DNA of 22,335 nt from CAVXAE01 sp044225565. Its GTDB lineage: Bacteria > Pseudomonadota > Gammaproteobacteria > Steroidobacterales > Steroidobacteraceae. Of the stretch, positions 22,212-22,335 are shown in pieces (position 1 is the first letter of the stretch; each line of letters opens with the position of its first letter). The stretch is taken from the NCBI GenBank assembly GCA_044225565.1, contig JBGAIL010000067.1, positions 1-22,335 on the forward strand, in the 5' to 3' direction. The position numbers and the translations under genes are program-made. The notes under the pieces are model-generated. The model saw only the letters and a list, made by a program, of their open reading frames with translations. It was not told the DNA's origin and did not search any database.

Positions 22212-22335
22212 GGGCGCTCGACCAGCTCGTCCATGCGCCGATCGAGGCGCGCCTGGTTGCCGGCCCGCACCGCAGATATGCGCCCAGGATCGTTCGAGCT
22301 GAAGCGGCGTCTGGGGGGCGCATCTCCCGCCTGAC
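22190..22335 (-). CDS. Possible C-terminal end of a gene entering from the right edge
   Basis: The minus-strand frame is open from the edge to TGA (22190-22192) and reads RRRFSSNDPGRISAVRAGNQ, then ARLDRRMDELVERPQENRCR. Composition is protein-like, but the piece is short and has no identifiable motif. It would overlap the convergent 106-aa gene by 22 nt. Confidence 0.35.
   Translation of the reverse strand, partial: QAGDAPPRRRFSSNDPGRISAVRAGNQARLDRRMDELVERPQENRCR

Noticed and set aside
1..22335. CRISPR arrays, insertion sequences, rRNA or tRNA genes, riboswitches of known class
   Set aside because: Read through on both strands; no regularly spaced repeats, transposase motifs or structured RNA genes could be supported.

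Overview
The window is about 22 kb of a high-G+C (roughly 64% over most of its length) Gram-negative chromosome. A FecI/FecR/TonB-receptor operon, outer-membrane-type proteins, a lipid A acyltransferase remnant and cold-shock-type RRM proteins point to a gammaproteobacterium of the Xanthomonadales/Steroidobacteraceae sort. That placement is inference from gene content and composition.

Left end (1-2316, mostly minus strand): this part looks decayed. The first 550 bases are visibly lower in G+C (about 53% on sampled lines) and carry the N-terminal part of an unrecognised membrane-anchored protein with no ordinary start codon. Next come short coding-like stretches that change frame, then a lipid A acyltransferase (HtrB/LpxL-like) gene broken by two frameshifts. 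The broken gene lies directly behind a two-component pair: an OmpR-family response regulator (3691-4368) and a HAMP histidine kinase (2333-3694), joined by an ATGA overlap.

Cell-surface polymer cluster (4536-8839, plus strand): divergent from the two-component system are a CDP-glycerol glycerophosphotransferase-like protein, a GT4 glycosyltransferase, a NodB-type polysaccharide deacetylase and a Stealth-family sugar-phosphate transferase. Together they suggest synthesis of a phosphodiester-containing capsule or surface glycan. Two abutting palindromes lie in the promoter region shared with the response regulator.

Uptake operon (8966-18449, plus strand): an ECF sigma factor, a FecR-type anti-sigma factor, a TonB-dependent receptor with an N-terminal signalling (STN) domain, and a very large (1723 aa) exported protein combining a TolB-like propeller with two amidohydrolase domains. 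This reads as a substrate-inducible system that imports a molecule and hydrolyses it. A secreted protein of unknown function (18466-19080) is convergent with it.

Right end (19270-22335): an inverted duplication. Two nearly identical RRM RNA-binding protein genes lie about 1.4 kb apart in opposite orientation. Each has the same roughly 155-nt leader and each is followed by a diverged copy of a small cysteine-motif protein. A 141-aa unknown protein lies in the middle. Beyond it are a small secreted protein with a TTG start, an overlapping 106-aa conserved-looking protein, and the end of a possible minus-strand gene that runs off the window.
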